Source: Patescibacteria group bacterium
GTDB taxonomy: Bacteria; Patescibacteriota; Gracilibacteria; JAHISY01
Assembly (NCBI GenBank): GCA_018817365.1
Contig: JAHISY010000031.1
Span: 1 to 27,412, forward strand
DNA length: 27,412 nt
Direction of reading: 5' to 3'
Numbering within the stretch: position 1 is the stretch's first letter; each line of letters starts with the position of its first letter. Below the pieces are notes generated by a model. That model was not told the origin of the DNA. It searched no databases and saw nothing but the letters and a program-made list of their open reading frames with translations. A program made the position numbers and the translations under genes. This document shows positions 22,694 through 27,412 of this stretch, piece by piece.

Positions 22694-23026
22694 TTAAGCG
22701 CAACATTTATCTTCTAAAACTGTCTCTATTTTACTTGTCCATCGTTCAAAATCCGGTTGTCTCCGGACAACATTCTCATAAAACTCCTCTTTTATTTCAC
22801 CGGGAAGAGATTGGTTCAATAGATGCTCGCCCAATTTCCCTTCAATTACATTTTGAAGATAGGATTTGGTTTTTGCTAAAAGTTTCAAGCGAGCAAATTC
22901 AAGATCTTTGTGTTCGACCAAAAGACACAATTCCTCACATGCCACAATAAAAGTGCTTTCTTGCGTTTTGTATGCAATAAAAGTCAATCGTCCACGACGG
23001 TAAGTGTTGCGAAGAGGAGAAGGCAT
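22694..23026 (-). CDS. HicB-like antitoxin candidate
   Basis: A 110-residue protein directly upstream of the HicA-like gene. The first half, RLTFIAYKTQESTFIVACEELCLLVEHKDLEFARLKLLAKTKSY in part, resembles a divergent HicB fold in which a short sheet is followed by a helix. The second half (NQSLPGEIKEEFYENVV) is not a recognisable DNA-binding domain. The antitoxin role rests mainly on its position and size. It ends in KCCA. Confidence 0.5.
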   Translation of the reverse strand: MPSPLRNTYRRGRLTFIAYKTQESTFIVACEELCLLVEHKDLEFARLKLLAKTKSYLQNVIEGKLGEHLLNQSLPGEIKEEFYENVVRRQPDFERWTSKIETVLEDKCCA

Positions 23027-23119
23027 TTAAGGAAAAAACTGAACTGAAGTTTATGTTTGTGCTTTTAAAAAGTCAAAACTTGTTTTCCGCTTTAACTTTA
23101 GATTGGAAGACTGTAGTCT

Positions 23120-23171
23120 CCTTTTTGTAAATTCATTTTCGATTCATTTTCGATGTTAAATCTTCTCAAAA
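23120..23171 (+). repeat. Second copy of the recQ 5' end (functional)
   Basis: It contains CCTTTTTGTAAATTC, then two tandem ATTCATTTTCG units, then ATGTTAAATCTTCTCAAAA. Compared with the copy at 22359-22390 it has an extra GT and about 18 bp made of the tandem units. The exact 19-bp match begins at the recQ ATG. Confidence 0.7.
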
Positions 23172-25297
23172 CCCATTTCGGCTACGACACTTTTTGGTCA
23201 TTGCAGAAAGAAATTATTCAAAATGTCCTCGCCCAAAAAGACACTCTCGTGCTGATGCCGACTGGCGGCGGCAAATCACTTTGCTACCAACTGCCAGCGC
23301 TGAAATTTCCGAATCTAACAATCGTCGTTTCTCCGCTGATTGCGTTGATGAAAGATCAAGTCGACAGTTTGCGAGCAAATGGAGTTGGGGCAGCGTTTAT
23401 CAACTCGTCTCTCGCGGCGGCGGAAATTCAACAAATTCAGAAGCGCATCGAGAACGGTGAAATCAAATTACTTTATCTCGCTCCGGAACGACTCGCGCTG
23501 TCGAACTTCCGCGAGTGGCTGAAAAAATTGAAGTTGAGCTTGATCGCAATCGATGAAGCCCACTGTATTTCGGAATGGGGGCACGACTTCCGACCGGATT
23601 ACCGGAATTTGAAACGGCTGCGCGCCGACTTCCCAAACGTGCCGACAATCGCGCTCACTGCGACCGCCACGCCGAAAGTGCAGACCGACATTCTCACGCA
23701 ACTTGAGCTGCGCGATGCTGAAATTTTTGTCAGTAGCTTCAACCGATCGAATCTGAATTATATCGTCCGACCGAAGCAGGAAGCTTTTGGGCAGCTGCTT
23801 GATTTATTGAAAAAAAATCGCGGCGAATCGGCAATCATTTACTGCTTCTCGCGGCGCGATACGGAAGAGCTCGCCGCCGATTTGCGCAAGCAGGGAATCG
23901 AGGCGCTGCCATACCACGCCGGATTGCCGGCAGAAACCCGCCGCGCCACGCAAGAAAAATTTATCCGCGATGAAGTGCCGGTGATCACCGCTACAATCGC
24001 TTTTGGAATGGGAATCGACAAACCTAACATCCGCCTCGTCGTCCACTTCGATTTGCCGAAGTCAATCGAAGGCTATTATCAAGAAACCGGTCGGGCCGGT
24101 CGCGACGGACTGCCGGCGGAGTGCGTGCTTTTTTATTCTTTCGGAGATAAATTTAAGCAGGATTTTTTTATTCGAAAAATTGAGGATCCGCGCGAGCAGT
24201 CCCTCGCGCGAGAAAAATTAGATTCGGTAATTGACTTTTGTGAACTGGCAAGCTGCCGGCGGAAATTTTTGCTCGAGTATTTCGGCGAAAAATCTGCCGC
24301 TGAAAATTGCGGCAGCTGCGATACCTGCCTCACTGTTTCCGAGAAATTCGATGCTGCGGAAATCGCGCAAAAAATCCTGTCGTGCATCGTTCGCACGGGC
24401 GAGCGATTCGGCAGCGCATATGTCGCGGCGGTGCTCATCGGCAGTCGCGATGCAAAAATTCGAGAGCGCGGTCACGATCGCCTATCAACTTTCGGAATCG
24501 TCTCGGACTTTTCGGCTGCCGATCTGCGACAAATCATTAAACAGCTCGTATCAAAAAATCTGCTCGTGAAGGCTGCGGGAGAATACCCGACACTTTCCCT
24601 CACCGAGCACGGCAAACAATTTCTCGCCCGCCGCGAAAAACTGGAACTGCCAAAAGTGAAATCGGCGGCGAAACTGCAGGCGGCGCGACGAACAGATATC
24701 CTCGACTTCGATGCGGAGCTTTTTGAAAAGTTGCGAAAGCTGCGGAAAAAGTTGGCGGATGAGCAAAATCTTCCGCCGTTCGTGATTTTTGGCGACCGCT
24801 CGCTGCAAGAAATGGCGTATTGTTTCCCGCAAAGTTTGGCGAGTTTTGGAAAAATTAGCGGTGTCGGGGCGCGAAAATTAGCGGCTTTGGGCGAACAATT
24901 CGTAAACACAATCCGCGAGTATGCCGCAGCGAAAAATCTCGCGGAGCGTCCCCTGCCGATGCGAGCGGAACGACATAGCAAACGGGCGAATCGCGTAGGT
25001 TCAACTTATTTTCAAACGAAAGAGCTACTTGCTCAAAAACTTTCAATCGCGGAAATCGCGCGGCGACGCGGAATGGCGGAGAGTACGATCGCAAGCCACC
25101 TCGAAAAACTCGCAACCGAGGGAGAGAGCCTGAATCTCGAGCACCTGCGACCGCCGACGGAGGAATTTACAGAAATCGCGGCGGCATTCCGTGAAACGGG
25201 AGAGGCGAGTCTCACCCCCGTTTTTGAAAAATTGAAGGAAAAATACAGCTATGAGCAACTGCGGATGGCGAGGTTGTTTTTGCAGGAAGATTTGTAA
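23153..25297 (+). CDS. recQ: ATP-dependent DNA helicase RecQ
   Basis: RecQ is a 3'-5' helicase that works in recombination, partly with the RecFOR pathway; recF is also in this window. Its 714 residues hold, in order: Walker A MPTGGGKS (35-42), IDEAHCISEWGHDFRPDY (DEAH box), SAT-type motif LTATATP, QETGRAGRDG, a zinc module with CRRKF...CGSCDTC, an RQC winged helix, an HRDC domain (FGDRSLQEMAYCFPQ...ISGVGARKL) and a C-terminal HTH_40-like domain (KLSIAEIARRRGMAESTIASHLEKL). The first ATG is used. The first 19 bp are duplicated 781 bp upstream, with a toxin-antitoxin pair between. Confidence 0.97.
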   Translation: MLNLLKTHFGYDTFWSLQKEIIQNVLAQKDTLVLMPTGGGKSLCYQLPALKFPNLTIVVSPLIALMKDQVDSLRANGVGAAFINSSLAAAEIQQIQKRIENGEIKLLYLAPERLALSNFREWLKKLKLSLIAIDEAHCISEWGHDFRPDYRNLKRLRADFPNVPTIALTATATPKVQTDILTQLELRDAEIFVSSFNRSNLNYIVRPKQEAFGQLLDLLKKNRGESAIIYCFSRRDTEELAADLRKQGIEALPYHAGLPAETRRATQEKFIRDEVPVITATIAFGMGIDKPNIRLVVHFDLPKSIEGYYQETGRAGRDGLPAECVLFYSFGDKFKQDFFIRKIEDPREQSLAREKLDSVIDFCELASCRRKFLLEYFGEKSAAENCGSCDTCLTVSEKFDAAEIAQKILSCIVRTGERFGSAYVAAVLIGSRDAKIRERGHDRLSTFGIVSDFSAADLRQIIKQLVSKNLLVKAAGEYPTLSLTEHGKQFLARREKLELPKVKSAAKLQAARRTDILDFDAELFEKLRKLRKKLADEQNLPPFVIFGDRSLQEMAYCFPQSLASFGKISGVGARKLAALGEQFVNTIREYAAAKNLAERPLPMRAERHSKRANRVGSTYFQTKELLAQKLSIAEIARRRGMAESTIASHLEKLATEGESLNLEHLRPPTEEFTEIAAAFRETGEASLTPVFEKLKEKYSYEQLRMARLFLQEDL

Positions 25298-25592
25298 AGG
25301 CGAAGCATTTCACTTGTGTCAAACAATCGCAGGCGAACGGGTGACCGCAGATATAGTAGGCTGAAATTAATTTCAAGAATCGGAGAATGCCGGAAGAAAA
25401 AATCGCTTCGCTCTGCTTAACCAAAACCCCGCCAATGCAGTGCGCATGATTGACATAAAAAAGCGACGAGAAAGCCCACGAAGCCCGACTGCCCATACGT
25501 ACCGGTGAGACCACTCGTGAACAAACTTTGAATTAGCAAAGCTTCGTACTAATTACATTAATTTGGTATTAGATTTGAAACTTGCTTGGTCC
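25298..25592. other. Gene-free stretch downstream of recQ
   Basis: No gene, RNA or terminator can be supported here. A minus-strand frame crosses it but runs antisense into recQ and has no recognisable domain. No clear hairpin follows the recQ stop, so where the recQ transcript ends is not visible. Confidence 0.5.
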
Positions 25593-25627
25593 AAAAAAAT
25601 CCCACCCTCTTACAACCAGGGTGGGAT
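25593..25627 (-). terminator. Rho-independent terminator of the SLH surface protein gene
   Basis: On the minus strand ATCCCACCCT, loop GGTTGTAAG, AGGGTGGGAT, then seven T. It begins 21 nt after the stop codon of the SLH gene. Confidence 0.9.
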
Positions 25628-25648
25628 AAAATACTTCAAAAGAAGTTG

Positions 25649-27412
25649 TTAAGCGCCGCTTCCTCCAGTTACCCCAAGCACTTGATCGGCAATCTTCGCT
25701 GCTTCTGCTCGATTGATTGGATCATCCGGACGAAAAGTGGTCTGACCAGAATCACCACTTATGATGTCAAGATCTTTAGCGTATTGAATGAAAGCGGCGT
25801 GTTCGTGAGTACTAGGTACATCAGAGAAGTCCGTGCCGGAAATAGTGTCTGGCTTGATACCGAACGATTCCAGCATTAATCGAATTACTTCTCCGCGAGT
25901 AGCAGGACGATTGAGGTCAACACTATTGTCTCCTACTATGCTCATTCCAAGATCTTCTGCCTTTTTTACATAGCCTTTAGACCAGTGGTTTAGTGCCATC
26001 TTTAAGTTAGGACTACCTGTGCCTTGACCCTTTCCCGCGGTTTCCAAAGCAATTTTCAAAATTTCAGCAATTGTAATATTGTTGCCGGGGCGGAATTCTC
26101 CGAGACTATTGCCAGCTGCATCCTTGTATCCGCTAATGATGCCGTGCTCTTTTACGCTCGATACAAAATTGGTATACCACTCGTTGTCATCAGTATCTTT
26201 AAATGGAATGTTCCCTTGAATAAATTTACGTACTTTTGATTTTTTCTTTATTTCAGCAATCTTTTTTTTAAAAAGTCTCAGTTTAGACGCAATATTTGCA
26301 TCTGAAGCATTATCAGTAAGTCCATTTATTACTGTATTAATTTCAGACTGCACTTCATTAGCACCTGTTTCGTCGAAATTATATTCGCTTACTCCATCAA
26401 TGGCTGTTTCGAGAGCATCAAGATTGTCGCTTCCTTTGCTAAGTAAGCGCAGACGATAAATCTTTTCGCGGACATTGCTGATCTTTTCTTGCACGGTTAT
26501 TTTGTTCTGAATAATTTTGTCTTGGTCTGTGCTAGCAATGCCAGGAAGTATTTGGGCAATGCGCTTGATCGCAATTTCATGATTATTTCCGATACTTCTT
26601 TTGCCGATAATTTCACTACCTGTATAAGTTTCATTTAAATCACCAATAGACACAGTAATATTTATTTCTGGCTTACTGCCATCATCGGTTTTTTCAGGGA
26701 TAAATTGGACGATCAGACTATCCCAATGACCGCTAATGCTGGAGTCGAACGTTATCGAACTACCCTCTGCTTGAGTAACCTGATCGTTTTTCTCGAAAAG
26801 AACTTCCTTGCGCACCTTTAAAGTGCCGGAATCAACAGAGAGTGTTCCATTGTACTCGACTTCATTTACCCCGTTGCAAGCTTCCGGCGCTTCATTAGCA
26901 GCGAGGGAGCTGAGAACGCCAGCACTATCCGTACCTGAGCAAGGACTTGCCTTTCTGTTCAAAACACCCCAACGAATTTCGAACACAGCCGGATAATTTT
27001 TCTTTTGACGTATTATATTACCGATAGCCTTATGTTTTTTGATTGACTTGGCGCGCAGTCTTGCAAGCAAGTCTTTGAGTTGCTGAATTTTTTTTGATAA
27101 TCTCGCGCGACTACTAGGATCTTTTTCAATTTCTTCATTAATACTATTAATCTCCTCTTCGATATCTTGCTCAATATTTTCGATAGCCTCGACCGCGCTA
27201 TCCGTGTTCATATTTTCAATTTCGTCTATCACTTCTTCGACTGCTTCATCAATCAACTCATTTGCCGTGGAATCCGATGCGTCTTCAATGTCAGAAGATA
27301 CGACTTCAACTACATTCTCCGTGCTTACGTCCTCACTAAGCTCTGTCGTTGTGGAATTTTCACCAGTGCTAGTCGTAAGGATACCTGTGTCGCTGTCGCC
27401 ATTATCTTCCAC
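25649..27412 (-). CDS. Large SLH-domain surface protein, C-terminal part
   Basis: The 5' end is outside the window; the first codon seen (GTG at the edge) need not be the start. The visible 587 residues begin with an acidic Ser/Thr/Glu-rich stretch and two helical regions rich in E and K (about 35-150), likely coiled coil. Residues about 150-300 form a domain of unknown type with C157 and C178 that might form a disulfide. Another helical region follows. Three C-terminal SLH repeats (from about 405) follow: FKDTDDNEWYTNFV...GYKDAAGNSLGEFRPGNNITIAE, a degenerate second, and FSDVPSTHEHAAFI...FRPDDPINRAEAAK. It likely sits on the cell surface like the M23/SLH protein, and its terminator is strong. 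Confidence 0.8.
   Translation of the reverse strand: MEDNGDSDTGILTTSTGENSTTTELSEDVSTENVVEVVSSDIEDASDSTANELIDEAVEEVIDEIENMNTDSAVEAIENIEQDIEEEINSINEEIEKDPSSRARLSKKIQQLKDLLARLRAKSIKKHKAIGNIIRQKKNYPAVFEIRWGVLNRKASPCSGTDSAGVLSSLAANEAPEACNGVNEVEYNGTLSVDSGTLKVRKEVLFEKNDQVTQAEGSSITFDSSISGHWDSLIVQFIPEKTDDGSKPEINITVSIGDLNETYTGSEIIGKRSIGNNHEIAIKRIAQILPGIASTDQDKIIQNKITVQEKISNVREKIYRLRLLSKGSDNLDALETAIDGVSEYNFDETGANEVQSEINTVINGLTDNASDANIASKLRLFKKKIAEIKKKSKVRKFIQGNIPFKDTDDNEWYTNFVSSVKEHGIISGYKDAAGNSLGEFRPGNNITIAEILKIALETAGKGQGTGSPNLKMALNHWSKGYVKKAEDLGMSIVGDNSVDLNRPATRGEVIRLMLESFGIKPDTISGTDFSDVPSTHEHAAFIQYAKDLDIISGDSGQTTFRPDDPINRAEAAKIADQVLGVTGGSGA

Noticed and set aside
25212..25514. Minus-strand frame of 100 codons after recQ
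   Set aside because: It overlaps the recQ end antisense, has no start signal and no domain I recognise. A decayed gene is possible but not supported.

Overview
This window looks like chromosomal DNA of a small-genome bacterium from the Candidate Phyla Radiation, or a relative of it such as a Peregrinibacteria-like lineage; the taxon is inferred. The support is compact gene packing, few Shine-Dalgarno sequences, surface proteins with SLH repeats, and the mix of families. TGA is a stop codon (recF, purL, pgk, the REP-associated transposase), so the code is the standard bacterial one and not the TGA=Gly code of Gracilibacteria/Absconditabacteria.

Layout. 1-2.0 kb: tail of an EamA transporter, then a Nudix hydrolase, a small DUF3006-like protein and recF. 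2.0-3.5 kb: queA followed on the same strand by tRNA-Ser, tRNA-Thr and tRNA-Tyr, with a fourth tRNA (CAT anticodon) upstream. 3.6-7.0 kb: efp, a REP-associated tyrosine transposase (RAYT) and uvrB, the last two overlapping by ATGA; REP palindromes lie in and beside the transposase. 7.1-9.3 kb: a small MscS-type membrane protein and rarA, convergent on one bidirectional terminator. 9.4-11.8 kb: purL. 11.8-12.9 kb: an AT-rich gene joining a winged helix, a GHKL ATPase and a STAS-like DUF4325 domain. 12.9-15.1 kb: tsaE, and divergently an M23 peptidase with three SLH repeats. 15.1-15.8 kb: a small membrane-anchored protein with a good promoter, a canonical Shine-Dalgarno and a 5' leader that folds into a three-way junction. 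15.8-17.1 kb: a thymidylate-kinase-like gene and an HU gene. 17.1-22.1 kb: a minus-strand run hisC, histidinol phosphatase, ribE, a DUF6922/AbiEii toxin-antitoxin pair, ribH, pgk. 22.4-23.0 kb: a HicA/HicB-like pair between two copies of the recQ 5' end. 23.2-25.3 kb: recQ. 25.6-27.4 kb: the C-terminal part of a large SLH surface protein.

Themes. Many genes are DNA repair and recombination (recF, uvrB, rarA, recQ) or core biosynthesis (purine, riboflavin, histidine, glycolysis, queuosine and t6A tRNA modification). At least five genes have a TAAAAT/TATAAA -10 box ending 6-8 nt before the start codon, the arrangement expected for leaderless mRNAs. Small palindromes sit in frame inside several genes (queA, the RAYT, the tmk-like gene, ribE), and two toxin-antitoxin modules lie inside or beside housekeeping units. 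The most promising new objects are the three-way-junction leader, the winged-helix/GHKL/DUF4325 protein, and the HicAB-like insertion with its duplicated recQ start.
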